Assembly: GCA_913776825.1 (NCBI GenBank)
Contig: CAJYPV010000028.1
Span: forward strand, 186,001-250,000
DNA length: 64,000 nucleotides
Reading direction: 5' to 3'
Source of the DNA: Burkholderiaceae bacterium
GTDB lineage: Bacteria > Pseudomonadota > Gammaproteobacteria > Burkholderiales > Burkholderiaceae_C
In this document: positions 17,965-27,748 of the stretch, piece by piece
Layout of the letters: each line of letters opens with the position of its first letter
Numbering within the stretch: position 1 is the stretch's first letter
Program-made: the position numbers and the translations under genes
The notes under the pieces: model-generated
Seen by the model: the letters and a program-made list of their open reading frames with translations, nothing else
Database searches by the model: none
What the model was told of the DNA's origin: nothing

Positions 17965-19025
17965 CACTGCAGGGCGTCAGCCACCGGGTGGGGGCTGATC
18001 CCCACCTTTATCCGCTGGACCTGCGACTGGTGCCCGGCGCGGTCACCGTGCTGCTGGGCGCGACCCAGGCCGGCAAGACCACGCTGATGCGGTTGATGGC
18101 GGGCCTGGACCGCCCGACCGAAGGGCGGGTGACCGTCGACGGCACCGATGTCACCGGCTGGCCGGTCCGGCGCCGGGATGTGGCGATGGTCTATCAGCAG
18201 TTCATCAACTATCCGTCGATGAGCGTGCGCGACAACATCGCCTCGCCGCTGAAGATCCGCGCCCGACTGGACCGCGACGCGATCCGCGCCCGCGTGCAGC
18301 AACTGGCCGAGAAGCTGCACATCGACATGCACCTGGACAAGCTGCCCGCGCAGCTGTCCGGCGGCCAGCAGCAGCGCGTGGCCCTGGCCCGCGCGCTCGC
18401 CAAGCAGGCGCCGCTGATGCTGCTCGATGAGCCGTTGGTGAACCTCGACTACAAGCTGCGCGAAGAACTGCGCGAGGAGCTGAGCCAGCTCTTCGCCGCC
18501 GGCGATTCGACGGTGGTCTATGCCACCACCGAGCCCGCCGAAGCGCTGCTGCTGGGCGGCTACACCGCGGTGATGGATGCCGGCGAATTGCTGCAGTACG
18601 GTCCCACGGCGGAAGTCTTCCATCGCCCGGCCTCGCTGCGCGTGGCACGGGCCTTCAGCGACCCACCGATGAACCTGATCCTGGCTCAAGGCCTGGGCGA
18701 CCGGCTGCAGCTCAAGCCGGGCCTGGACCTGATGCTGCCGGGGCAGGGCGGCGTGACGGTCGGCGTGCGCGCCGGCGCGCTGCACGTGGACCGCCAACCC
18801 GGCGACATCGCCCTGCAAGGCGCGGTGGAGCTGGCGGAGATCTCCGGCTCCGACACCTTCGTCCATGTGCACAGCGAGGTGGGCGATCTGGTCGCGCAAC
18901 TGACCGGCGTGCACGACTTCGAATTGGGAGCGCCCTTGACGCTTTACCTGAATGCCGCCCACGTCCATGTGTTCGACGCGGCCGGCCTGCTCACACGCGC
19001 GCCCGAGCGCCAGGGAGGACGCTGA
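17955..19025 (+). CDS. glpS: glycerol ABC transporter ATPase GlpS (no switch histidine)
   Basis: A 356-residue CUT1-like nucleotide-binding subunit of the GlpSTPQUV-type glycerol importer. The Walker A is GATQAGKTT, the signature LSGGQQQRVALARAL and the Walker B LMLLDEPLVNLD. The switch region reads VYATTEPAEAL, where other members have THD/THE, so the switch histidine is missing. The C-terminal part (from about residue 240) is a regulatory TOBE-like domain. Its start lies inside glpD and its stop overlaps glpT by one base. It probably pairs with GlpT as an asymmetric ATPase. Confidence 0.92.
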   Translation: MELTLQGVSHRVGADPHLYPLDLRLVPGAVTVLLGATQAGKTTLMRLMAGLDRPTEGRVTVDGTDVTGWPVRRRDVAMVYQQFINYPSMSVRDNIASPLKIRARLDRDAIRARVQQLAEKLHIDMHLDKLPAQLSGGQQQRVALARALAKQAPLMLLDEPLVNLDYKLREELREELSQLFAAGDSTVVYATTEPAEALLLGGYTAVMDAGELLQYGPTAEVFHRPASLRVARAFSDPPMNLILAQGLGDRLQLKPGLDLMLPGQGGVTVGVRAGALHVDRQPGDIALQGAVELAEISGSDTFVHVHSEVGDLVAQLTGVHDFELGAPLTLYLNAAHVHVFDAAGLLTRAPERQGGR

Positions 19026-20172
19026 TGGCCCGCATCGATCTGGACCTGGCGCATGCCTACCGCGCCGATCCCCGCGAGGACAGCGACTATGCGCTGTTGC
19101 CGCTGAAGATGAGCTTCGAGGATGGCGGCGCCTATGCGCTGCTGGGCCCGTCGGGCTGCGGCAAGACGACGATGCTCAACATCGTCTCCGGGCTGCTGCG
19201 ACCCTCGCAGGGCAAGGTGAGCTTCGATGGCAAGGACGTCACGACGCTCTCGCCGCAGGACCGCAACATCGCGCAGGTGTTTCAGTTCCCCGTCATCTAC
19301 GACACGATGACGGTGGCCGAGAACCTCGCCTTCCCGCTGCGCAATCGCGGCGTGCCGGCGGACCGCATCAAGGCGCGTGTCGGCCGCATCGCGGAAATGC
19401 TGGAACTCAATGGCCAGCTCAACCAGCGCGCCGCCGGCCTGACCGCCGATGCCAAGCAGAAGATCTCGCTCGGTCGCGGCCTGGTGCGGGAAGACGTGTC
19501 GGCGGTGCTGTTCGATGAGCCGCTCACCGTCATCGATCCGCATCTGAAATGGCAACTGCGCCGCAAGCTCAAGCAGATCCATCACGAGCTGAAGCTCACG
19601 CTGATCTATGTGACCCATGACCAGGTCGAGGCGCTGACCTTTGCCGACCAGATCGTGGTGATGACCCGCGGCCGCGCGGTACAGGTGGGCTCGGCGGCAG
19701 CGCTGTTCGAGCGTCCGCAGCATCGCTTCGTCGGTCACTTCATCGGCTCGCCGGGCATGAACTTCCTGCCGGGCCGCTTCCTGCAATTGCCCAAGGGCGG
19801 TCTGCTGCAGATCGCCGGGCAAGAGCTGACCCCGCCTGAGGGCGAGATCGGCCGGCTGCTGGAGCAGACGGGCGAGTTCTCGCTCGGCGTGCGGCCGGAG
19901 TATGTGACGCTGACGCCGCCCGAGGCGCCCGGCGCGCTGCGCTCGACGGTGTCGCAGGTGCAGGACGTCGGCACCTACTGGCTGGTGACCGCGCAGGTCG
20001 CGCACGGCGAGGACGGCACGGCGGTCAAGGTCCGGCTGCCGTCGCAGGCGATGCCGCCGCGGGTCGGCGACGTCGTCGGTCTGCAGGTATTGGGCACGCA
20101 CACCTGCTTCTACGGACGCGACGATCAATTGCTCCATTCAACTCCGCCCGTGATCCGCAAGGAGGCCGTCGC

Positions 20173-20176
<4 letters not shown>
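19025..20176 (+). CDS. glpT: glycerol ABC transporter ATPase GlpT (degenerate signature)
   Basis: A 383-residue second nucleotide-binding subunit. The Walker A (GPSGCGKTT), Q-loop (QVFQFPVIYDTMT), Walker B (VLFDEPLTVIDPHLK) and switch histidine (YVTHDQVEAL) are intact. The ABC signature LSGGQ is replaced by LTADAKQKISLGRGL. In a heterodimer with GlpS, one composite ATP site (GlpT Walker and switch plus GlpS signature) would be canonical and the other dead. The C-terminal TOBE-type domain spans about residues 240-380. The start overlaps the glpS stop (TGATG) and the end overlaps glpP by 4 bp, which implies coupled translation. Confidence 0.92.
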
Positions 20177-21052
<876 letters not shown>

Positions 21053-21060
<8 letters not shown>

Positions 21061-21865
21061 GCGTCGTTTTCGCAAGCGCACGATCTTCCTGATCCTCTAT
21101 TTGGTCTTCGCGCTGTTGCCCATCTACTGGATGGTCAACATGAGCTTCAAGACCAATGAGGAGATCCTGTCCAGCTTCAGCCTGTGGCCGCAGCATTTCT
21201 CGCTGGCCAGCTATCACACGATCTTCACTGATCCGTCCTGGTACAGCGGCTACATCAACAGCCTGATCTATGTGGCGATCAACACGGTGATCTCGATCGC
21301 CGTCGCGCTGCCGGCCGCGTATGCCTTCAGCCGCTATTCGTTCCTCGGCGACAAGCATGTGTTCTTCTGGTTGCTGACCAACCGGATGACGCCGCCGGCG
21401 GTGTTCCTGCTGCCGTTCTTCCAGCTGTATTCGACGCTGGAGCTGATGGACACCCACCTGGCCGTCGCGCTGGCGCATCTGCTGTTCAACGTGCCGTTGG
21501 CGGTGTGGATTCTGGAAGGCTTCATGAGCGGCATCCCGCGAGAGATCGACGAGACCGCCTACATCGATGGCTACAGCTTCCCGCGCTTCTTCCTGACGGT
21601 GTTCCTGCCGCTGATCAAGGCGGGCGTGGGCGTGGCGGCGTTCTTCTGCTTCATGTTCTCGTGGGTGGAGCTGCTGCTGGCGCGCACGCTCACCAGCGTC
21701 AATGCCAAGCCGATCGTGGCGACCATGACCCGCACCGTGAGCGCTTCCGGCATGGACTGGGCGACGCTGGCGGCTGCCGGCACGCTGACCATCGTCCCCG
21801 GCGCCGTCGTGATCTGGTTTGTGCGTCACTACATCGCCAAAGGCTTCGCAATGGGCAGAGTTTGA
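21053..21865 (+). CDS. glpQ: glycerol ABC transporter permease GlpQ
   Basis: A 270-residue MalG-like permease with six hydrophobic segments and an EAA loop (REIDETAYIDGYSFPRFFL). It forms the translocation channel with GlpP. Its ATG lies 8 bp inside glpP. The gap to the next operon gene is unusually long (326 bp) and is filled by a duplicated G+C-rich element. Confidence 0.93.
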
Positions 21866-21868
21866 GAC

Positions 21869-22054
21869 CCCCCCTACCGGCTGACGCCGGCCCCCCAGGG
21901 GGCGAGCTGGAGCCCGGCAAAGCCGGATCTCCGAGCTCCGCTGGACTTGTCGGGGCGGGGCCCCTCTGGATGGGCTCCCCCCTACCGGCTGGCGCCGGCC
22001 CCCCAGGGGGCGAGCAGGAGCCCGGCGGAGCCGGATCTCCGTGCTCCGCTGGAC
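21869..22054. repeat. two direct copies of a 78-bp G+C-rich element
   Basis: Copy 1 (21869-21946) and copy 2 (21977-22054) are nearly identical and offset by exactly 108 bp. Each holds several small inverted repeats, such as CCGGC-x-CGCCGG, CCCCCCAGGGGG and GGAGCCCGGC-xx-AGCCGGATCTCC, so the RNA would fold into a row of hairpins. The copies differ at a few sites, some within the folded parts. The rest of the 326-bp gap has no supported gene. The structure resembles REP-type dispersed extragenic elements and not an insertion sequence; no coding capacity or terminal repeats were seen. Confidence 0.8.
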
Positions 22055-22191
22055 GGGCGCCGGGCTGGGCCGGCTTTGGTTCAGGCTCCATTGGGGCGAC
22101 GCGGGCAGCGGAGGAAAGGGCAGGGGATATCCGAATGCTGTGGGAGCGTGGGTTGGTTGCAATACCGCGCTGAGAGTTGAAGGAGAAGGCT

Positions 22192-22500
22192 GTGTTTGAT
22201 TGGATGGTTTGGACAACGCCGGTGGCGGTGTTCTTCGCCTGCATCGTGCTGATGCTGGTCGGAATGACGGTGTGGGAAATCAAGTCGCCAACGACGCTGC
22301 GCAAAGGCTGGCTGCCGCTGCGGACGACGCGCGGCGATCGCCTGTTCATCGGGCTGCTCACCGCCGCCTACCTCAACCTCGCGTTCGTGGGGCTCGGTGG
22401 GCGGATGATGGAATGGTTCCACCTCGAAGCCGAACCCAGCGTGTGGATCAGCTTCGTGGCATCGATGCTGGTGCTCGCGCTGATCCTGCGCAAAGGCTAG
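22192..22500 (+). CDS. DUF2160 small membrane protein of glycerol ABC operon (GlpU-like)
   Basis: A 102-residue protein with three hydrophobic segments (WMVWTTPVAVFFACIVLML; LFIGLLTAAYLNLAFVGLG; WISFVASMLVLALIL) and the conserved linker MTVWEIKSPTTLRKGWLPL. It matches the DUF2160 proteins found between permease and binding-protein genes of glycerol ABC operons, where the equivalent is called GlpU. The GTG at 22192 is chosen because AAGGAG (22180-22185) lies six bases upstream; an earlier in-frame TTG at 22177 overlaps that SD. It may be an accessory subunit of the importer; its mechanism is unknown. Confidence 0.85.
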   Translation: MFDWMVWTTPVAVFFACIVLMLVGMTVWEIKSPTTLRKGWLPLRTTRGDRLFIGLLTAAYLNLAFVGLGGRMMEWFHLEAEPSVWISFVASMLVLALILRKG

Positions 22501-22530
22501 CCCACCCCATGTGTCAGGAATTCGGCTTCC

Positions 22531-22572
22531 CGCCCCCCCGGAGCCGCGATTCGTCCTCTTGCAGGGGGGGCG
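22531..22572. repeat. perfect inverted repeat CGCCCCCCC/GGGGGGGCG
   Basis: A 9-bp perfect inverted repeat with a 24-nt loop lies between the DUF2160 gene and glpV, ending 20 bp before the glpV start. There is no T-run. It could slow transcripts or protect the 3' mRNA so that the binding protein is made in excess, as is common for ABC importers. Confidence 0.55.
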
Positions 22573-22592
22573 CTAAGACTGAGGAGACAAGC

Positions 22593-24329
22593 GTGCAGAA
22601 AACCAAGTATTCCGCGCTCGCAGTGGCCGCCCTGCTGGCCATCGGAGCCTCCAGCGCCTGGGCCGGCGAGCCCGAAGCGAAGAAGTGGATCGACAGCGAG
22701 TTCCAACCCTCCACCCTGGCCAAAGACAAACAAATGGCCGAGATGAAGTGGTTCATCGAAGCCGCCAAGAAGCTCCAGGCCAAAGGCGTGAAAGAGATTT
22801 CTGTGGTGTCCGAAACCCTCACCACCCATGAGTACGAAAGCAAGGTGCTCGCCAAAGCCTTCACCGAGATCACCGGCATCACGGTCAAGCACGACCTGAT
22901 CCAGGAAGGCGACGTGGTCGAGAAGCTCCAGACCTCGATGCAGTCCGGCAAGAGCATCTACGACGGCTGGATCTCCGATTCCGACCTGATCGGTACCCAC
23001 TACCGCTACGGCAAGATCATGAACCTGACCGACTACATGGCCGGCGCAGGCAAGGAATTCACCAATCCCGATCTCGACCTCAAGGACTTCATCGGCACCA
23101 GCTTCACCACGGCGCCCGATGGCAAGCTCTACCAGCTGCCCGACCAGCAGTTCGCCAACCTCTATTGGTTCCGCGCCGACCTGTTCGCGCGCAAGGACCT
23201 GCAAGACAAGTTCAAGGCCAAGTACGGCTATGACCTCGGCGTGCCGCTCAACTGGAGCGCCTATGAAGACATCGCAGAATTCTTCTCGGTCGATGTGAAG
23301 ACGATCGATGGCAAGCCCATCTACGGCCACATGGACTACGGCAAGAAGGACCCGTCGCTGGGCTGGCGCTTCACCGACGCCTGGCTGTCGATGGCCGGCG
23401 CCGCCGACAAGGGCATCCCCAACGGGATGCCGGTCGATGAATGGGGCATCCGCGTGGCCGACGACAAGTGCACGCCCGTCGGCGCCTCGATGGCCCGTGG
23501 CGGCGCCACCAACTCGCCGGCCGCCGTCTACGCGCTGACCAAGTACGTGGACTGGATGAAGAAGTACGCGCCGAAGGAAGCCACCGGCATGACCTTCGGT
23601 GAATCCGGCCCGGTGCCCGCCCAAGGCCAGATCGCCCAGCAGATCTTCTGGTACACCGCCTTCACCGCCGACATGGTCAAGCCCGGCCTGCCGGTGGTGA
23701 ATGCCGACGGCACGCCGAAGTGGCGCATGGCCCCCGGCCCGAACGGCCCGTACTGGAAGCCCGGCATGCAGAACGGCTATCAGGACGTCGGCAGCTGGAC
23801 CTTCTTCGCCGGCCATGACGCCAACCGCACCGCCGCCGCCTGGCTGTATGCCCAGTTCGTGACCGCCAAGACGGTCAGCCTGAAGAAGAGCGTGCAAGGC
23901 CTGACCTTCATCCGCGACAGCGACATCCGCAGCGATTACTTCACCAAGAACGCCAACAAGTACGGCGGCCTGATCGAGTTCTATCGCTCGCCCGCCCGCG
24001 TGGCCTGGACGCCGACCGGCAACAACGTGCCCGACTATCCGAAGCTGGCCCAGCTCTGGTGGAAGAACGTGGCCCAGGCGGTGACCGGTGAAAAGACGCC
24101 GCAAGCCGCGATGGACAACCTGGCCGACGAGATGGACGCGGTGATGGCCCGTCTGGAACGCGCCGGCATGGCCAAGTGCGCGCCCAAGCTCAACAAGAAG
24201 GAAGACCCGAAGAAGTGGCTGTCCGACAAGGGCGCCCCGTGGGCCAAGCTGGCCAATGAGAAGCCCAAGGGCGAGACCATCGCCTACGACAAGCTGCTCG
24301 GCGCCTGGAAGGAAGGCCGCGTTCGGTAA
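22593..24329 (+). CDS. glpV: glycerol ABC transporter substrate-binding protein GlpV
   Basis: A 578-residue periplasmic extracellular solute-binding protein, the large form typical of GlpV. The GTG start at 22593 follows GAGGAG at 22581-22586 and gives a signal peptide (VQKTKYSALAVAALLAIGAS ... AWA-GEP). The mature protein is Lys/Asp-rich with family blocks such as DGWISDSDLIGTHYRYG and LPDQQFANLYWFRADLF. It captures glycerol or a close polyol and passes it to GlpP/GlpQ; GlpK and GlpD then metabolise it. It is the last gene of the operon. Confidence 0.93.
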   Translation: MQKTKYSALAVAALLAIGASSAWAGEPEAKKWIDSEFQPSTLAKDKQMAEMKWFIEAAKKLQAKGVKEISVVSETLTTHEYESKVLAKAFTEITGITVKHDLIQEGDVVEKLQTSMQSGKSIYDGWISDSDLIGTHYRYGKIMNLTDYMAGAGKEFTNPDLDLKDFIGTSFTTAPDGKLYQLPDQQFANLYWFRADLFARKDLQDKFKAKYGYDLGVPLNWSAYEDIAEFFSVDVKTIDGKPIYGHMDYGKKDPSLGWRFTDAWLSMAGAADKGIPNGMPVDEWGIRVADDKCTPVGASMARGGATNSPAAVYALTKYVDWMKKYAPKEATGMTFGESGPVPAQGQIAQQIFWYTAFTADMVKPGLPVVNADGTPKWRMAPGPNGPYWKPGMQNGYQDVGSWTFFAGHDANRTAAAWLYAQFVTAKTVSLKKSVQGLTFIRDSDIRSDYFTKNANKYGGLIEFYRSPARVAWTPTGNNVPDYPKLAQLWWKNVAQAVTGEKTPQAAMDNLADEMDAVMARLERAGMAKCAPKLNKKEDPKKWLSDKGAPWAKLANEKPKGETIAYDKLLGAWKEGRVR

Positions 24330-24353
24330 GTCGATCCGCACCCGCGCGCCGAC

Positions 24354-24419
24354 GGCCCTTCAACCGGCTCGTCGAAGGGCCTGAAGCGCGCCCCACGGCG
24401 GCCACCTGCGGGTGGCCGC
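24354..24419 (+). terminator. tandem hairpins ending the glycerol operon
   Basis: Two perfect hairpins follow glpV: GGCCCTTC/GAAGGGCC (24354-24361 with 24374-24381) and GCGGCCACC-TGCG-GGTGGCCGC (24398-24419), then ATTCATTTCC. The second has a 9-bp stem and tetraloop but only a weak T-rich tail. Its core is shared with the hairpin at 4994-5013. Confidence 0.65.
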
Positions 24420-24471
24420 ATTCATTTCCGGCGCACGGACCTCGACCCGCCGCCTGTGCCACCATCACGCC

Positions 24472-24957
24472 ATGCTGAAGACTCTCAAGGACCTGTTCGA
24501 TGGTCTGCTCTCTCCGCTGGCGCTCACCCAGGCCCAGCACTGCGACGACGACCATGCGCTGCAACTCGCCACGGCCGTGCTGCTGGTGGAAGTGATGCGC
24601 GCCGATGCGACCTTCGCCGAGGACGAACGCGACGCCATCCGGCGCGCGCTGGCCGAGAAGTTCGCGCTCGCCGCCGACGAAGCCGATCGCCTCACCGAGC
24701 TGGCCGAAACCGCCGCGCGCCAGGCGACCGATCTGTTCGCCTTCACCTCTCGCATCGACCAATGCTGGGACATGCCCGCCAAGGTGCGCATGATCGAGCT
24801 GATGTGGGGCGTGGCCTATGCCGATGGCCGGCTCAGCGACCATGAGCGGCATGTGATGTGGCGCCTCGCCGATCTGCTGCACATCCCGCAGGGCGCGTAT
24901 GTGCATGCGCGGATGCGCGCCCGGCAGGCCGCCGGGCTGGGGGACGAGGCAAGCTGA
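24472..24957 (+). CDS. TerB-like (DjlA-N type) helical protein
   Basis: A 161-residue all-helical cytoplasmic protein. Two acidic repeats (EVMRADATFAEDERDAIRRAL and GVAYADGRLSDHERHVMWRLADLL) match the metal-binding D-x-x-x-x-x-E-x motif of the TerB/DjlA_N fold. No other tellurite-resistance gene is nearby, so a resistance role is not implied. The start at 24472 (MLKTLKDLFD) fits the family better than the longer frame from 24412, which would run through the upstream terminator hairpin. Confidence 0.8.
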   Translation: MLKTLKDLFDGLLSPLALTQAQHCDDDHALQLATAVLLVEVMRADATFAEDERDAIRRALAEKFALAADEADRLTELAETAARQATDLFAFTSRIDQCWDMPAKVRMIELMWGVAYADGRLSDHERHVMWRLADLLHIPQGAYVHARMRARQAAGLGDEAS

Positions 24958-25023
24958 GTCGCCCCGTCGGCGAGTCCGGTCGGCGGACTCGTTCAGCGCA
25001 TCCGTCTGCGGATCCCGTCCGCC

Positions 25024-27000
25024 TCAGCTGGCGTTCTGGAACACCACCCGTTCAGCCAGCTCCCGCGGGCCGACCTTGATGCGCGGCAACTGATCCAGCA
25101 GTTGGGCGGTGCGTTCGCAGCCCACCGGGTCGGCGCTGTTTTGTCCGTCTTCGGTCCACAGACCGGCCAGCAGACCGGGCGCCTGCGGGCCGAGCGTGCG
25201 GCGAATGACTTCCAGTTCGATGCGGGTCGGCTCGGCATTGCGGGTGCGCGAGGGCGGCGTCGCATTGAGCGCGGCGCTCAGCCAGCGGGTTTCCCAGGCC
25301 ATGACATCGGCCGGCATCATGCGGCGCGGCGCGGGCGAGCCGGACAGCCAGGCCTGGCAGATCTCCTTGCCCAGGTCCTGCGCGGCGCGCAGTTGGGCCC
25401 GCACCACCGGCAGGTAGCTGCGGCGGACTTCCGGTGAACTGGTCAACAGCAGCTCCCGCACCCGAGGCGCCAGCGCTTGTTGAGCGGCCATCTGGGCGCC
25501 GTCGACCTCCTGCGGGGATCCGGCCAGCGCGGCACGGGCTGCATGCATGCGGGCGCCGGCGTCGTCCAGCAGGCCGGGGAAGCGCTGGTTCAGCTGGAAC
25601 CAGATCGGATTGGCGCGCAGCGCATCGACATAGTCGCTCACCGGCGCGGCCTCGCCGGCCAGGCGGCCGTCGGGCAGGGCGATGTCCAGCGTCTTGGGCG
25701 GTTCGGCGATCAGCTGGTGGCGCACCAGTTCATCGCTGGTCGGATACCACATGCTGCGCGAGGGTGTGCGCAGGGTCCGCTCGATGAAGTCTTCGGGCAG
25801 CTCCATCTTGCGGTAGGTCTTGGCCAGATGCTGGTTGGCGATTTCGTCGAAGGCGCGGTTGAAGGTGCCGGTCGAGGCGCGATGGAAGCCCAGCTGCGCG
25901 CCCGGCATCAACTGGCGCGAACTGCCCGCCAGGAACACCAGGGTGCAGGCGCTTTCGCAATCGCCGACAGCACGGGTCACGCCGCCGCGCTTGCGCACCA
26001 GCTCCACCATGCGCTCGGCTTCCACCACCCGGCCGCCGGGGGAGGCCAGCTCGAACAGCTTGGCATTCGGAGCGCCGTCCAGCATCTTGCCCATGCGGGT
26101 GGCGTCGCCCATGCCGATCGGGCCTTGCAACTGCAGGATGCGACCGTCCGCGCTGAGCGTCATCTCGGCCTGGCCGATCGGATCGATGCCGCGGGCCATC
26201 AGCCAGTATTCGTCCAGGCGAGGCAGAAAGCCGATCACCAGGGAGGCGAGGATCTGCAGCGCACCCAGGAACAGGATCACCCGCGCCAGGAAGGCCCACA
26301 GGAACGAGCCATTGGCATCGATGTAGCCGCGCACCGAGCGCCAGCCGCCGACCACGCACCAGGTGTCGATCAGCAGCATCAGCGGCCAGCCGATCAGCAT
26401 CGCGATGCTGCCGGCCTGCAGCGCCTCGCCCTTCATGCTGATCCAGGTCATCAGACCGGTCAGCCCGGCGGCCAGCGGGAAGGACAGCAGGACGTTGTTG
26501 ATCCAGAAGCTCTGCGCCAGGCTTTGCTCGCCGCGCCAGTGATTGCCGATGTATTCCGCCAGCAGGCCCTGGCCGTTGAGCGGGCGCGGCCGGCTGTATT
26601 CCACCGACGTGCGCGACAGCCGGTCATGCCAGGTGCGGCCTTCGTGGTCGAGCTTGGCCCACCAGAAACCGGCGCCAAGCGGCAGCGTGGACAGCACATA
26701 ACCGAACCAGCGCAGCACCGACTGGTGCCAGCTCGGACGACGGCCGCTCTGGTTGTCCACCACCTTGATGCCGGCGATCAGCTTGCCCGGCGTGGCGCCT
26801 TGCCAGGTCCAGAACAGCACGCAGACCACCAGCGGCAGCAGCCAGTTGATGGCCAGCGTGCCGGGGCGCAGGTCGTCCCAGCGCGAAATCACCTGACCAT
26901 AAAACGCCCACATCAAAAAGGCGCTGGCCGCCATCCAAAGCACGCCGTCGATCGCCATGGCCAGCGCGCGCGGCGCCGGGCTGGCGGAATGGTTCTGCAT
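25024..27000 (-). CDS. RDD membrane domain fused to ClpP-like (COG3904-type) domain
   Basis: A 658-residue membrane protein with an unusual fusion. Residues 1-140 are an RDD domain (two to three helices, APRALAMAIDGVLWM with the R/D pair, then TWQGATPGKLIAGIKVVD). A second membrane block with about four helices spans roughly 160-280. From about residue 290 there is a periplasmic-type ClpP/crotonase-fold domain: LFELASPGGRVVEAERMVELV and GDCESACTLVFLAGSSRQLMPGAQLGFHRA. The serine in the SACT segment and the following His are where the proposed nucleophile and base lie. The C-terminal 200 residues are unassigned. It is monocistronic and its substrate is unknown. Confidence 0.8.
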   Translation of the reverse strand: MQNHSASPAPRALAMAIDGVLWMAASAFLMWAFYGQVISRWDDLRPGTLAINWLLPLVVCVLFWTWQGATPGKLIAGIKVVDNQSGRRPSWHQSVLRWFGYVLSTLPLGAGFWWAKLDHEGRTWHDRLSRTSVEYSRPRPLNGQGLLAEYIGNHWRGEQSLAQSFWINNVLLSFPLAAGLTGLMTWISMKGEALQAGSIAMLIGWPLMLLIDTWCVVGGWRSVRGYIDANGSFLWAFLARVILFLGALQILASLVIGFLPRLDEYWLMARGIDPIGQAEMTLSADGRILQLQGPIGMGDATRMGKMLDGAPNAKLFELASPGGRVVEAERMVELVRKRGGVTRAVGDCESACTLVFLAGSSRQLMPGAQLGFHRASTGTFNRAFDEIANQHLAKTYRKMELPEDFIERTLRTPSRSMWYPTSDELVRHQLIAEPPKTLDIALPDGRLAGEAAPVSDYVDALRANPIWFQLNQRFPGLLDDAGARMHAARAALAGSPQEVDGAQMAAQQALAPRVRELLLTSSPEVRRSYLPVVRAQLRAAQDLGKEICQAWLSGSPAPRRMMPADVMAWETRWLSAALNATPPSRTRNAEPTRIELEVIRRTLGPQAPGLLAGLWTEDGQNSADPVGCERTAQLLDQLPRIKVGPRELAERVVFQNAS

Positions 27001-27136
27001 GTCCTCTCTCCCTCGAATAGGGGGGGAGTGTATGCAGCGGCGTCGCGGTTTCAGTTCCCCCGTCGGGGTGGGGCGGCCGAAAGCGTCGTCAATTCGTCAC
27101 GGTGCCGGCCGCCGACACGGGCGATTCACGGCAGCC

Positions 27137-27652
27137 TCAATCCCACAGGAATCGGCGGTCCGGATAGACCACGCTGTGGGAGGTGCGCAGCACCACGCCG
27201 TCCTTGAAGTGGACATTGAAGCGCAGCAGGTAACCGGTCATGTCGGGCCGCACATTCCAGTCCCAGACGTCCTCGCCGCTGAGCTTGAAGAACACCCGGC
27301 TGCGTTCCTGGCCCAGCAGCCGGGTGACCTGCTCCGGCGTCATGCCGGGCTGCACGCGTTCACGATGGGCGCTGTCCAGGCCGTCGATGGCGCTGACCAG
27401 TCGGTCCTGCGCATCCAGCCGAACCAGGTAGCAGGTCTGGCCGAAGGGTTGGGTGGCGTATTCCAGGGTGCGGCCGCCGTCGGACTCCGGCCAGATGCGG
27501 CTGGGTGCGCCGTAATAGCGCATCACGTCCTCGCCGGTGCTGGACCCGGGGCGCAGCCGCTCGTCCTTGACCGGGGTGGCGCAACCGGCCAGTCCGACCG
27601 TCACCACCACCGCGACGACTGCGCCGCCGATCACCGACATCCGCTCACCCAT
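27137..27652 (-). CDS. BamE/OmlA-like lipoprotein
   Basis: A 171-residue lipoprotein. The start at 27652 (MGERMSV) gives a signal with lipobox VGLAGC (Cys near residue 24). Two segments, PGSSTGEDVMRYYGAPSRIW and PGMTPEQVTRLLGQERSR, have the 'G-x-(S/T)-x-x-(D/Q)-V-x-x-x-x-G' pattern of BamE/SmpA folds, so the protein seems to contain two such modules. It would sit at the outer or inner membrane facing the periplasm. Its relation to the Bam complex is uncertain, because this looks like a paralog and not the canonical BamE. Confidence 0.75.
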   Translation of the reverse strand: MGERMSVIGGAVVAVVVTVGLAGCATPVKDERLRPGSSTGEDVMRYYGAPSRIWPESDGGRTLEYATQPFGQTCYLVRLDAQDRLVSAIDGLDSAHRERVQPGMTPEQVTRLLGQERSRVFFKLSGEDVWDWNVRPDMTGYLLRFNVHFKDGVVLRTSHSVVYPDRRFLWD

Positions 27653-27748
27653 GGCTTGCTCCTTGGCCGACAAGCGGCCATTGTGCGTCCGCCATGAGCC
27701 GACGGGCGGTGGCCGGCGCAAAGCCGCGACAGCGCACAATGCCCCGCC

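Noticed and set aside
21866..22191. Insertion sequence or transposon remnant between glpQ and the DUF2160 gene
   Set aside because: There is no transposase-like frame, no terminal inverted repeats flanking both copies and no target-site duplication; the copies are small hairpin-rich elements.
24472..24957. Tellurite-resistance locus
   Set aside because: Only a TerB-like fold is present; no terC, terD or other ter gene is nearby.
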